A stretch of 64,000 nt of DNA from Rathayibacter sp. VKM Ac-2856 (GTDB taxonomy: Bacteria > Actinomycetota > Actinomycetes > Actinomycetales > Microbacteriaceae): contig NZ_JABMLF010000005.1 of assembly GCF_013205055.1 (NCBI RefSeq), forward strand, positions 186,001 to 250,000, read 5' to 3'. Of the stretch, positions 20,181-28,503 are shown in pieces. Made by a program: the position numbers and the translations under genes. The notes under the pieces are model-generated. The model ran no database searches. It was not told where the DNA came from and saw nothing but the letters and a program-made list of their open reading frames with translations. How positions within the stretch are numbered: position 1 is the stretch's first letter; each line of letters opens with the position of its first letter.

Positions 20181-20999
20181 GTGAGCAGTCCCGCACGCGC
20201 CGACGCCGCCGCGTTCGCGCCGCGCCCGCAGCGCTCGCGCGGCTGGCGCTACCGGCACTCGCTCTGGCTGCTGACCAAGCGCGACCTCACCGTCCGCTAC
20301 GCGACCAGCGCGCTCGGCTACGTCTGGTCGGTGCTCGACCCGCTGGTGATGTCGGGCATCTACTACTTCGTCTTCACCGTCGTCTTCCAGCGCACGGTCG
20401 GCGAGGACCCGTACATCGTCTTCCTGCTGGCGGGCCTGCTGCCGTGGATGTGGTTCAACCAGGCCACCTCGGACGCGACCCGGGCCTTCCTCCGCGAGGC
20501 GAAGCTCGTGCGGTCGACGTCCATCCCGCGCACCATCTGGGTCGGCCGCATCGTGCTGTCCAAGGGCATCGAGTTCGTGGCGAGCCTGCCCGTGCTGGTG
20601 CTCTTCGCGGTCGTCTCGGGCGCGGGAGTGACGCCGGCGATCCTGCTGTTCCCCCTCGCGATCCTGCTGCAGGGCGTGCTCACGCTCGGCGTCGGACTGC
20701 TGGTCGCCCCCCTGGTCGTGTTCTTCCGCGACCTCGAGCGCGCGATCAAGCTCGTGCTGCGCTTCCTCTTCTACGCCTCGCCGATCATCTACTCGACGGC
20801 GAACCTGCCCGAGGCGATCCGGCCCTGGGCGGCGCTCAACCCCCTCAGCGGGATCTTCGCGCTCTACCGCTCCACCTTCTTCGCGAGCGAGCTAGACCTG
20901 CCGCTCATCCTGACCTCCGTGCTGATCTCGTTCCTCGTGCTCGGCCTCGGCCTGATCGTGTTCCGCCGCTCCGAGCGCGCGGTGCTGAAGGAGCTGTGA
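20181..20999 (+). CDS. Polysaccharide/teichoic acid ABC exporter permease (TagG/Wzm-like)
   Basis: ABC-2 type membrane subunit of 272 residues with six hydrophobic segments. The N-terminal amphipathic part HSLWLLTKRDLTVRYATSAL, then GYVWSVLDPLVM, is the hallmark of TagG/Wzm/RfbA proteins; FFRDLERAIKLVLRFLFYASP is the conserved gate region with SPIIYS. It exports lipid-linked glycan or teichoic acid across the membrane together with the ATPase at 21002. GTG start after a GGAGAGGAG. Confidence 0.93.
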   Translation: MSSPARADAAAFAPRPQRSRGWRYRHSLWLLTKRDLTVRYATSALGYVWSVLDPLVMSGIYYFVFTVVFQRTVGEDPYIVFLLAGLLPWMWFNQATSDATRAFLREAKLVRSTSIPRTIWVGRIVLSKGIEFVASLPVLVLFAVVSGAGVTPAILLFPLAILLQGVLTLGVGLLVAPLVVFFRDLERAIKLVLRFLFYASPIIYSTANLPEAIRPWAALNPLSGIFALYRSTFFASELDLPLILTSVLISFLVLGLGLIVFRRSERAVLKEL

Positions 21000-21001
21000 C
21001 G

Positions 21002-21775
21002 ATGACGAGTGCCGGCGACTCCCCCGTCGTCATCGACTGCCGCGGGCTCGGGATCCGCTTCCGGCGCAACCGGCGCGGCCGCCGCTCCTTCAAGGACCTC
21101 TTCGCCGGCGGCTCGCGGCGCTCGCGCCCGGGCGAGTTCTGGGTGCTGCGCGGACTCGACGTGCAGGTGCGCGCGGGCGAGGCGATCGGCGTCGTCGGCC
21201 GCAACGGCCAGGGCAAGTCCACGCTCCTGAAGCTGGTGGCCGGCGTGGTGCTGCCGGACGAGGGCGTGGTCGAGGTGCGCGGCGGAGTCGCCCCGCTGAT
21301 CGAGATCACCGGCGGCTTCGTCGCCGATCTCAGCGTCCGCGAGAACGTCTACCTCACGGCGGGGCTGCACGGGATGTCCAAGCGCGAGGTGGACGAGCGC
21401 TTCGCGTCGATGATCGAGTTCGCCGAGATCGGCGACTTCCTCGACACGCCCTACAAGCACCTCTCCAGCGGCATGAAGGTGCGGATCGCGTTCTCGGTGG
21501 TGTCTCGGCTCGAGGAGCCGATCATCCTCGTCGACGAGGTCCTCGCCGTGGGCGACAAGGCGTTCCGCGAGAAGTGCTATGCCCGGATCGAGGAGCTCCT
21601 CGCCGCCGGCCGGACGCTGTTCTTCGTCTCGCACAACGAGCGCGACCTGCGGCGCTTCTGCACCCGCGGGCTCTACCTGGACAAGGGCCGCCTGGTGCTC
21701 GACGGACCGATCGATCAGGTCCTCGCCCGGTATTCTGAGGACTACGCGCCGAAAGCGCAGCCCGCCGCGGAGTGA
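21002..21775 (+). CDS. Polysaccharide/teichoic acid ABC exporter ATPase (TagH/Wzt-like)
   Basis: ATPase of 257 residues partnering the permease at 20181; the two genes are separated by two bases. Walker A GRNGQGKST, signature LSSGMKVRIAF, Walker B PIILVDEVLAVGDKAF and H-loop FVSHNERDL are typical of the Wzt/TagH group, including the LAVGD stretch. There is no C-terminal carbohydrate-binding domain as in some Wzt proteins. The insertion of Arg-rich residues near 22-42 (RRNRRGRRSFKDLF) corresponds to the gate helix region of TagH. Confidence 0.93.
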   Translation: MTSAGDSPVVIDCRGLGIRFRRNRRGRRSFKDLFAGGSRRSRPGEFWVLRGLDVQVRAGEAIGVVGRNGQGKSTLLKLVAGVVLPDEGVVEVRGGVAPLIEITGGFVADLSVRENVYLTAGLHGMSKREVDERFASMIEFAEIGDFLDTPYKHLSSGMKVRIAFSVVSRLEEPIILVDEVLAVGDKAFREKCYARIEELLAAGRTLFFVSHNERDLRRFCTRGLYLDKGRLVLDGPIDQVLARYSEDYAPKAQPAAE

Positions 21776-21851
21776 CCGGCAGTCCGAGCCGCACGGCCCG
21801 CTGCTCCCCGTGACCACGACGCGCGGGTCCTCACGACGCAGGAGTGCAGAC

Positions 21852-23339
21852 ATGTCCTCGAAGAAGGACCGCAAGGACCGCGACGAGCTCGAGCAGGCCG
21901 GCACCGCCGACGTCGAGAACGCGCAGCTGGCCCGGATCCTGGACCGCGTCCTCGCCGTCCAGCGGCCCGCGGTGCTCGCGAACATCCGCTCGCTCCGGCG
22001 CCGCCGCCCGGACGCGACCCCCGAGCAGCTGATCCGCTCGCTCGAGCGCCAGTACCTCTCCAGCGTCGCCGCCGGCGGCGCGGCCATCGGAGCGACCGCG
22101 GTCGTCCCCGGCATCGGCACCGCCGCCTCCGTCGCGCTCTCGGGCGCCGGTGCGATCGGCTTCCTCGAGGCGAGCGCGCTCTTCGCGCAGTCGGTGACCG
22201 AGGTGCACGGCATCCGCCTGGAGGATCCGGACCGCGCCCGCGCTCTCGTCCTCACGCTGATGATGGGCTCCTCGGGCAGCGAGCTCGTGCGCCAGGTCGC
22301 CGGGCACGCCACCGGCACGAGCACCGGGATGAACCAGTACTGGGGCTCGGTGGTGACCAAGGGGCTGCCGTCGTTCCTCGTCGGCGAGCTCGCCGACCGG
22401 GCCAAGAAGTCGTTCGCGAAGCACTTCCTCGCGCAGCAGGGCGCCGGGCTGGTCGGCCGGGCGATGCCGTTCGGGATCGGCGCGGCGCTCGGCGGGGTGG
22501 GCAACGCGATGCTCGGGCGGAAGGTGGTGCAGAGCGCGCGCGACGCGTTCGGGCCGGCGCCGAGGGAGTTCGGCAACGTCTTCGTGCTGCCGCCGACGAA
22601 GGCCGAGCGGAAGGCGCTGGCCGCCGCCGCCGAGCCGCTGGAGCTGTACGTGCGCGACTACGGCGGGACCGGGGAGAAGGTGGCCCTGCTGCTGCACGGT
22701 CTCGGCTCCGACTCGCGGGTCTGGTACGCGCTGGTGCCGACGCTGCACGAGCACGGCTACCGCGTCGTGGCGCCCGACCTCGCCGGGCACGGCGGGTCGC
22801 CGAAGTCGCCGGCGTACTCCATCGAGCACTGGGCGGACGACGTGCGCGCCTCGGTACTGCAGACGCCCGACCTCGTCCTCGGGCACGGACTCGGCGCGGT
22901 CGTCGCCGCGCGACTCGCCCCGGAGTACGGTGCCGAGCGGCTGATCCTGCTCGACCCCGCGTTCTCGGATGCGAAGGGACTGACCAGCGCCCTGCGCCGC
23001 GCCGGCTCGATCGCCCACGTCGAGAAGGGCGACGCGGAGGACCTCCGCCACCGCCACCCGATCTGGACCGACGAGCAGATCGAGCTCGACGTCTCGGCGC
23101 ACGCGCTCTGGGACCCGGAGTCGGCTCGCGGCCTCACGGCGCGCGGCGCGGCCGACGCCCCGGACGCGTTCCCGGTGCCGACGCTCGCCGTCCTGCCGGA
23201 GGATGCGCTCGGCCACTCGTCGCTCGGCGGCGTCCTCGCCGACCACGGCGCGGAGGTCCGCACCGTGCCCGGCGCGGGCGCCTCGATCCTGCGCGAGGAC
23301 CGCTCCGCACTCCTCGCAGCCCTCGCCGACCGCCTCTAG
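21852..23339 (+). CDS. Two-domain protein: hydrophobic EcsC-like domain fused to an alpha/beta-hydrolase pseudoenzyme
   Basis: Protein of 495 residues with no named family that I recognise for the whole. Residues 1-240 contain a charged start, then a Gly/Ala-rich hydrophobic stretch (residues 71-116, including GAAIGATAVVPGIGT) and a second one near 196-220, like EcsC-type membrane-associated proteins. Residues 255-495 fold as an alpha/beta hydrolase: LLHGLG oxyanion loop (280-285), VVAPDLAGHG (305-314). The nucleophile elbow, normally G-x-S-x-G, is GHGLG (344-348), so Ser is Gly346 (codon GGA at 22887). The place of the catalytic His reads GAGAS with Ala477. Hydrolysis is therefore unlikely; a binding or scaffold role is more probable. 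Lies 76 bases after the exporter ATPase on the same strand. Confidence 0.8.
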   Translation: MSSKKDRKDRDELEQAGTADVENAQLARILDRVLAVQRPAVLANIRSLRRRRPDATPEQLIRSLERQYLSSVAAGGAAIGATAVVPGIGTAASVALSGAGAIGFLEASALFAQSVTEVHGIRLEDPDRARALVLTLMMGSSGSELVRQVAGHATGTSTGMNQYWGSVVTKGLPSFLVGELADRAKKSFAKHFLAQQGAGLVGRAMPFGIGAALGGVGNAMLGRKVVQSARDAFGPAPREFGNVFVLPPTKAERKALAAAAEPLELYVRDYGGTGEKVALLLHGLGSDSRVWYALVPTLHEHGYRVVAPDLAGHGGSPKSPAYSIEHWADDVRASVLQTPDLVLGHGLGAVVAARLAPEYGAERLILLDPAFSDAKGLTSALRRAGSIAHVEKGDAEDLRHRHPIWTDEQIELDVSAHALWDPESARGLTARGAADAPDAFPVPTLAVLPEDALGHSSLGGVLADHGAEVRTVPGAGASILREDRSALLAALADRL

Positions 23340-23790
23340 TCCAGGGGACGCCGGGCCTGCAGCCCGCTCATGCTGATCGAGTAGCGGCCGCAGGCCGCGT
23401 ATCGAGATCCACCCACCGACAGCGCGAGGTCTCGATACGCCGCTGCGCGGCTACTCGACCAGCATGGGTCGCCGGGCCTCCGGCCCGTCCATGCGGCCCC
23501 GGCCTTCGGCCCATCCATGCGACTTGGGCCTGCGGCCCGCTCATACTGATCGAGTAGCGCCCACAGGCCGCGTATCGAGATCCACCCACCGACAGCGCGA
23601 GGTCTCGATACGCCGCTGCGCGGCTACTCGACCAGCATGGGTCGCCGGGCCTGCGGCCCGTCCATGCGGCTCATCCGTACGGCCCATGCGTGCGGTCCGA
23701 GCAGGCGGCCGCTCCATGCGGCCCGGGCCTGTGGCCGGCTCATGCTGATCGAGTAGCGGCCGCAGGCCGCGTATCGAGATCCACCCGCCG
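23340..23790. repeat. REP-like palindromic element array (five copies)
   Basis: Non-coding stretch between convergent genes. Copies in forward orientation (CATGCTGATCGAGTAGC...CGTATCGAGATC) are at 23369-23409, 23542-23582 and 23741-23781; inverse copies (GGTCTCGATACG...CGACCAGCATG) at 23428-23466 and 23601-23639. The first four form two head-to-head pairs with the same 18-base spacer (CACCCACCGACAGCGCGA), so pair plus spacer appears duplicated. Short GGGCCTNCGGCCCGTCCATGCG motifs fill the gaps. Apparent reading frames over it are artefacts of the repeat. Confidence 0.9.
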
Positions 23791-23806
23791 ACAGCGCGGA
23801 GCGCTC

Positions 23807-24403
23807 CTACTTCTTCGCCTTCGCCGCGGCCTTGGCCGCCTGCTTCGTCGCGCGGACCTTCGCGAGCGACTCGGGCGAGACGATGTCGGCGACCGAGCGG
23901 AACGAGTCCTCCTCGCCGTAGGCGCCTGCGGCCTCGCGCCAGCCCGCGCCCTCGAAGCCGCGGCGCTTGCCGAGCAGGGCGAGGAAGATCCGCGCCTTCT
24001 GGTCGCCGAAGCCCGGCAGGGCCTTCAGGCGCGCGAGCACCGTGCGGCCGTCGGGGTCGTCGCGGGTCCAGATCGCGGAGGCGTCGCCGTCCCAGTCGTC
24101 GACGATCGCGCGGCAGAGGGTCTGCACCCGCCCGGCCATGTTCGCCGGGTAGCGGTGGATCGCCGGGGGCGTCCGCGACAGCTCCGAGAAGCGGTCCTCG
24201 TCGAAGCCCGCGATGGCCGCCGCATCGAACGGCGCCCCCTCCTCGCCCAGGCGCTGCTCGAGCTTGAGCGGCCCCGAGAACGCCGTCTCCATCGCGACCT
24301 GCTGGTCGAGGAGCATGCCGATCAGCAGCGCGAGCGGGTCGCGGGTGAGCAGCGCGTCGGCGTCGGCGTCGTCGGTGATGTGCAGGGCGGAGTCGGCGGT
24401 CAT
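23807..24403 (-). CDS. HhH-GPD family base-excision repair protein
   Basis: Protein of 198 residues of the helix-hairpin-helix glycosylase superfamily. The domain starts with LLIGMLLDQQVAMETAF, equivalent to the first helix of endonuclease III/AlkA, and the hairpin is ALPGFGDQKARIFLALLG near residues 125-142. A basic Ala/Lys tail (TKQAAKAAAKAKK) could bind DNA. The Asp that follows the hairpin in EndoIII (in VDTHV) is not identifiable, so catalysis is uncertain. ATG overlaps the stop of the MocR gene by four bases, so the two are translated together. No iron-sulfur cluster cysteines. Confidence 0.85.
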   Translation of the reverse strand: MTADSALHITDDADADALLTRDPLALLIGMLLDQQVAMETAFSGPLKLEQRLGEEGAPFDAAAIAGFDEDRFSELSRTPPAIHRYPANMAGRVQTLCRAIVDDWDGDASAIWTRDDPDGRTVLARLKALPGFGDQKARIFLALLGKRRGFEGAGWREAAGAYGEEDSFRSVADIVSPESLAKVRATKQAAKAAAKAKK

Positions 24404-25848
24404 CCTCCAGGGATACCACGGACGCCGGGGTCGCCGCGCAGCAGGCTCCGGACCGTGCGGTCGATGATCGCCAGCCCGGCGCCGAGCTCCAGGTCGCTCG
24501 CGCTGCCGTAGCCCAGGACGAGCGCCTCCTCCTCCGCGTGCTCGGCGAGCGCGTAGTCGTCGAGCGGCGCGACGAGGAGCCCCTCCGCCGCGAGCGCCGC
24601 CACCACCGTCGCGGCCATGAGCGGCTCGGGCAGGCCGAGCACTACGTGCAGGCCGCCGTCGAGCCCGCGCGCCGTTCCCCAGTCGATCCCCTCGGAGAAC
24701 TCTCGGACCAGCCCGCGCCGGTGCGCGTAGCGCCGCCGCGAGCGCGTGAGGTGGCGCCGGAAGCCGCCGCCCGCCATGAACGCGGCGAGCGCCTCCTGCG
24801 TCGGCCCCGAGACCGAGGCGTCGCGCTCGGCGTCGACCTCCCGCACAGCGCCGTGCAGCCAGGACGAGGGCGGCAGCGCGAGGAAGGCGACCCGCAGCCA
24901 CGGCGACACCGTCTTGGAGAAGGAGCCGACGTGCGCCACTCCCCCGCTGCCGTCCAGCGACGCCAGCGCCGGCAGCGGCGCCCCCACGTAGCGGAACTCG
25001 CTGTCGTAGTCGTCCTCGATCACCAGCAGCCGCTGCGTGGCCGCGCGCCGCACCAGCTCGAGGCGCGCGGCGAGCGCCAGGCGGCCGCCGGTCGGGTACT
25101 GATGTGACGGAGTGACGACCACGACGTCCGCGCCGGCGGCGGCGAGCGCGTCCAGGTCGATGCCGTCCGCATCCACCCGCACTCCGACGACCTCGTGCCC
25201 CTCGGCCCGCAGTCGGCGCCGCACGGCCGGGTAGCCCGGGTCCTCGACGGCGACGCGCACCGGACGGCCGAGCGCCGCCGCGGCGGACCGCACCAGCAGC
25301 GTCACCGCGTCGGCCGTCCCGCTGGTCACGAGGACGTCGTCCGCCTCCACGTCGATGCCGCGCGAGCGCCGCAGCTGCTCCGCGATCTGCGCGCGCAGCC
25401 CGGGGTGCCCGGCCGCCGACGGCAGCTCCGAGGGCGGAGCCGAGAGCGCCGGCCGCCAGGCGGCCCGCCACTCCGGCCCGTCGAGACCCCGCGTGTCGGG
25501 ACGGCCCGGCCGCAGATCGAGACGCACGGGCTCCGGCACCGCACCGGTCTCCACCCGCTCGACGCGCGACCGCGCCGGCACGACCACACCGTCCGCCGCC
25601 ACCGTCACCGCCGCTCGCGGATGCGCGACGAGGTAGCCCTCGCCGACCAGCTGATCGACCGCCGCGACGACCGAGCCGCGCGAGACGCCGAGCTGCTGCG
25701 CCAGCACCCGGCTGGACGGGATCGGGTCGCCCGCCCCGTAGCGCCCGTCGAGCACCGCGGCCCGCAGCGCCTCGGCCAGGCCCGAGCGGACCGACCCGCG
25801 CTCGGGAACCCCCAGCAGCAGCGGCACCTCGAGATCACCGGACGCCAT
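24400..25848 (-). CDS. MocR/PdxR-family transcriptional regulator
   Basis: Regulator of 482 residues: N-terminal GntR-type winged helix (residues 15-80; SSRVLAQQLGVSRGSVVAAV is the recognition part) joined to an aminotransferase-fold domain. The pyridoxal phosphate pocket is intact: SGTADAVTLL, DPGYPAV, the Asp of VIEDDYDSEFRY and the Schiff-base Lys in SFSKTVSPWLR. Such proteins sense PLP or PLP adducts. It faces a flavin-nucleotide-binding-like gene across 79 bases, a usual arrangement of MocR regulator and target, and overlaps the HhH gene downstream. Confidence 0.93.
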   Translation of the reverse strand: MASGDLEVPLLLGVPERGSVRSGLAEALRAAVLDGRYGAGDPIPSSRVLAQQLGVSRGSVVAAVDQLVGEGYLVAHPRAAVTVAADGVVVPARSRVERVETGAVPEPVRLDLRPGRPDTRGLDGPEWRAAWRPALSAPPSELPSAAGHPGLRAQIAEQLRRSRGIDVEADDVLVTSGTADAVTLLVRSAAAALGRPVRVAVEDPGYPAVRRRLRAEGHEVVGVRVDADGIDLDALAAAGADVVVVTPSHQYPTGGRLALAARLELVRRAATQRLLVIEDDYDSEFRYVGAPLPALASLDGSGGVAHVGSFSKTVSPWLRVAFLALPPSSWLHGAVREVDAERDASVSGPTQEALAAFMAGGGFRRHLTRSRRRYAHRRGLVREFSEGIDWGTARGLDGGLHVVLGLPEPLMAATVVAALAAEGLLVAPLDDYALAEHAEEEALVLGYGSASDLELGAGLAIIDRTVRSLLRGDPGVRGIPGG

Positions 25849-25866
25849 CGACTCCCCCGCTCTGGA

Positions 25867-25881
25867 CCACTCGACCGGTGG
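25867..25881. promoter_or_regulatory. Possible MocR operator in the divergent gap
   Basis: Short inverted repeat CCAC-7 nt-GTGG in the 79-base space between the MocR gene and the gene at 25928. Position fits an operator, but the arms are only four bases, so this is weak. Confidence 0.25.
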
Positions 25882-25927
25882 CTCCCTGGCATTCTCGCAG
25901 ATCCAGTCCGACCGCGATCCTCAGGGC

Positions 25928-26596
25928 ATGGACACCCTCGCCCCCACCGACCGCACCCGCGTCACCCGCCTGCGCGATCGCCAGGTCCTCGACCGCGGCG
26001 CCCTCGACGCCCTCCTCGACGAGGCGCTGATCGCGCACGTCGCCGTCGTCCGCGACGGCGCCGCGATCGTGCTGCCGATCCTCTTCGCCCGCGACGGCGA
26101 CGACCTGCTCCTGCACGGCTCGAGCGGCGGCGGACTCCTGCGCGAGGCGGCCCGCGGATCTCTCCTCACCGTCGCCGTGACCCTCGTGGACGGCCTCGTC
26201 GTCGCCCGCTCCGCCTTCGACAGCTCGATGAACTACCGCTCCGCGATGGTCCTCGGGAGCGCCGAGCCCGTCGAGGGCCCCGCCAAGGCCCGCGCCCTCG
26301 ACCTGCTGACCGAGCGCTTCCTCCCCGGCCGCAACGCCGAGATCCGGCCGAGCACCGCCCGCGAGATCGCCGCGACCCTCGTCCTCCGCCTCCCCCTCGC
26401 CGAGGCGAGCGTCAAGATCCGCGCCGCCGGCCCCTCCGACGACGCCGACCAGACCCCCGGCGTCTGGTCCGGCACCATCCCCCTGGTCACGCGCACCCTG
26501 CCCCCGGTGCTCGCCCCCGGCTCCGCCGCCGAGCTGCCGGCGTCCGCCGCCGCCTTCACCACCGCGGTCGACACCGCGGCGCCGCCCTTCCACTGA
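25928..26596 (+). CDS. Pyridoxamine 5'-phosphate oxidase-related flavin-binding protein
   Basis: Protein of 222 residues with a split-barrel FMN-binding fold of the PNPOx-like group. TRLRDRQVLDRGALDALLDE is the typical N-terminus of the MSMEG/Rv-type flavin-nucleotide-binding proteins, followed by AHVAVVRDGAAIVLPILFARDG, LLLHGSSGGGLLRE and FDSSMNYRSAMVLGSAEPV, which line the flavin site. Divergent from the MocR regulator and probably controlled by it. Substrate unknown; it is not a canonical PdxH. No strong ribosome site (CCTCAGGGC just ahead). Confidence 0.85.
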   Translation: MDTLAPTDRTRVTRLRDRQVLDRGALDALLDEALIAHVAVVRDGAAIVLPILFARDGDDLLLHGSSGGGLLREAARGSLLTVAVTLVDGLVVARSAFDSSMNYRSAMVLGSAEPVEGPAKARALDLLTERFLPGRNAEIRPSTAREIAATLVLRLPLAEASVKIRAAGPSDDADQTPGVWSGTIPLVTRTLPPVLAPGSAAELPASAAAFTTAVDTAAPPFH

Positions 26597-26653
26597 TCCC
26601 GCGCCTCCCGCACCGCGCGGACGCGGCGCCGATGCGCCGCCCCGGCTCCGCAC

Positions 26654-26716
26654 AACCTCAGCTGAGAGCACCCGGCCTCCCCCGACAGAGGAGGGACCCC
26701 CGTCTCAGCTGACGTT
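26654..26716. repeat. Inverted repeat / possible terminator 1 after the PNPOx-like gene
   Basis: Arms AACCTCAGCTGAGA (26654-26667) and TCTCAGCTGACGTT (26703-26716) pair with one mismatch; the loop contains a second pairing, CCTCCC/GGAGGG. It lies 58 bases after the stop at 26596. Confidence 0.7.
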
Positions 26717-26732
26717 GCGCGCGCCTCCGGCC

Positions 26733-26802
26733 GCAGAACATCAGTCGACAGTGCTCGTCATCGCTGATGGGCGACGAGACCTGCTCTCGGCTGATGTTCT
26801 GC
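26733..26802. repeat. Inverted repeat / possible terminator 2
   Basis: Perfect 12-bp arms GCAGAACATCAG (26733-26744) and CTGATGTTCTGC (26791-26802) with an inner CTCGTC/GACGAG pairing. Unrelated in sequence to the hairpin 16 bases before it. Confidence 0.7.
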
Positions 26803-26854
26803 ATCCGTCTCGGCTCCCGACGGCGCCGCCGAGGCCTGCTGCTCGGACGCGGTG

Positions 26855-27050
26855 GGTCTCGATACGCCCCTCCGGGGCTGCTCGACCAGCATGCTTGGGT
26901 CCCGCTGTCACCGCGGAAGTACACCAGCGCCAGGTCTCGATACGCCCCTGCGGTGCTACTCGACCAGCATGAACGCGCGACCCGCCAGGTCCGCTGGGAG
27001 CACGCGCGACAGGTCTCGAGACGCCCCTCCGGGGCTGCTCGACCAGCATG
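26855..27050. repeat. REP-like element, three tandem copies in one orientation
   Basis: Copies at 26855-26893, 26933-26971 and 27012-27050, all in the inverse orientation (GGTCTCGATACG...CGACCAGCATG), spaced 78 and 79 bases apart. The spacers are unrelated. The third copy has a one-base change (CTCGAGACG). Confidence 0.9.
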
Positions 27051-27076
27051 GGCGGCAGGAGATCCGCCGCCGAAGG

Positions 27077-27171
27077 CGCGGGTGCGGTGCCTCGTCGCGG
27101 CTCCTGGCTCGGGCCTGGCGGGCGCGCCGAAGGCGCGCGGGAAGGAGCCGCGACGAGGCACCGCGCCCGCG
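27077..27171. repeat. Long inverted repeat with 29-bp arms
   Basis: Arms 27077-27105 and 27143-27171 pair with a single mismatch; core GCGGTGCCTCGTCGCGG on the left. The 37-base loop contains another small palindrome, GCGCGCC-GAA-GGCGCGC. Strong potential hairpin at the end of the convergent intergenic region. Confidence 0.8.
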
Positions 27172-27243
27172 CCGTCACGCAGTGACGCGCAGCCGGTCCG
27201 CGACGAGGCACCGCACCCGCGCCGTCACGCAGTGACGCGCAGC
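27150..27243. repeat. Direct repeat (44 bp, two copies, 50-bp offset)
   Basis: GCGACGAGGCACCGC...CCCGCGCCGTCACGCAG, continuing to GTGACGCGCAGC, occurs at 27150-27193 and 27200-27243 with one difference. Each copy contains the small hairpin CGTCAC-GCA-GTGACG. The first copy overlaps the right arm of the inverted repeat at 27143. Confidence 0.8.
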
Positions 27244-27263
27244 AGCACCGCCGAGCGCCGGAC

Positions 27264-28415
27264 CTACTTCGTGTCCTGCCTCGGGAACACGACCTTCTGC
27301 ACGACGATGATCACCGACGCCGCCACCGGGATCGCGACGAGCGCGCCCAGGACGCCCGCGAGCGTCCCGCCCGCGACCGCCGCGATCACGACCACCGCGC
27401 CCGGCACCGACACCGCCCGGTTCATGATCCGGGGGCTGAGGACATACGCCTCGACCTGCATGTAGACCAGGTAGTAGATCGCCGCGACGAGCGCCGTCAC
27501 CGGGGAGGCGAGCAGGCAGGCGAGCGAGATGATGACGGCGCCCGAGATGGTGCCGACGAGCGGGATCAGCGAGCCGAGGAAGGCGACGCAGGCCAGCAGG
27601 GCCGGCACCGGTCCGCCGATGATCAGCAGCAGGACGAAGGTCAGCACACCGTTCACCGCCGCGAGCGACACCTGGCCGACGACGTAGCGGCCGACCGCGC
27701 CGGTGATCTCCTCGCCGACCTCGCGCGCCTTCGGTCGGTGCGAGGCGGGGGCGAAGCGGTACGCGACCGACTTCATCGAGCGCAGCGAGGCGAGGAAGTA
27801 GAGGGTGAGGATCAGCACGATGATCGCGCCGGTCACGCCGGTGGCGATGCCGCTGCCGACCGCGAGGATGCCGCCGCCGAGGGAGAGCAGGTTGTTCGGG
27901 TTGCCGATGAAGCTCTGCACGTTGCCGATGAGCGCGTCGACCTCGACCACGCCGCTGAGCTGCCGCTCGAGGTCGAGGACCCAGGGCTGCGAGGCGATGT
28001 CGGAGACGATCCGGGGCGCGCTGGTGACGAAGATCGTCAGCTGCTCGATCAGGATCGGGATGATGTAGAGGAGCAGCCCCGCGAAGATCAGCAGCACCGA
28101 GGCCAGCACGATCGTGATCGCGAGCGCGCGCGGGATCCGCTTGCTCTCGAGCCAGGAGACCAGCGGGTCGAGTCCCAGGGCGAAGAACAGCGCGACGAAC
28201 ACGTAGGTCAGCACGGTACCGAGCGAGACGACGAGACCGCCGACCACGAGGGCGACCAGCACGCCGAGGCCGCCGAAGAGGCCGATGCGGAACGAGCGGA
28301 TGGTGAACTGCGGCCGCTCGGGATCCGTCGACACCACGATGTCGGACTCCACCGCGGGCTGGGCCGAGGCGGCGGCGCGCCGGCGGGAGCGGGCGAACGC
28401 GCGCGGGGTGATCAT
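27264..28415 (-). CDS. AI-2E family transporter / permease
   Basis: Integral membrane protein of 383 residues of the AI-2E exporter (PerM/YdiK/TqsA) superfamily, now seen mainly as small-molecule or ion transporters. After a basic cytoplasmic N-terminus there are about eight membrane segments; the conserved features GALVAIPVAASVIIVVQ at the C-terminus, IGGPVPALLACVAFLGSLIPLVGT, and a long soluble loop between helices 3 and 4 (residues 110-180) fit the family. ATG at 28415. Substrate unknown. Transcribed toward the repeat region. Confidence 0.9.
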   Translation of the reverse strand: MITPRAFARSRRRAAASAQPAVESDIVVSTDPERPQFTIRSFRIGLFGGLGVLVALVVGGLVVSLGTVLTYVFVALFFALGLDPLVSWLESKRIPRALAITIVLASVLLIFAGLLLYIIPILIEQLTIFVTSAPRIVSDIASQPWVLDLERQLSGVVEVDALIGNVQSFIGNPNNLLSLGGGILAVGSGIATGVTGAIIVLILTLYFLASLRSMKSVAYRFAPASHRPKAREVGEEITGAVGRYVVGQVSLAAVNGVLTFVLLLIIGGPVPALLACVAFLGSLIPLVGTISGAVIISLACLLASPVTALVAAIYYLVYMQVEAYVLSPRIMNRAVSVPGAVVVIAAVAGGTLAGVLGALVAIPVAASVIIVVQKVVFPRQDTK

Positions 28416-28503
28416 GCGTCGAGCGTAGCGGGGCGCGGAGGGGCCCCTGCGCCGCGGGGGAAGGCTTGACGAGCGGGCGTCGGAGGGGTCGCCGGCGGGC
28501 CGC

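Noticed and set aside
23340-27263. Small frames over the REP-like copies with endings such as MLVEQP and STPLRGYSTSM
   Set aside because: They arise from the repeat sequence itself and occur in all orientations without ribosome sites.
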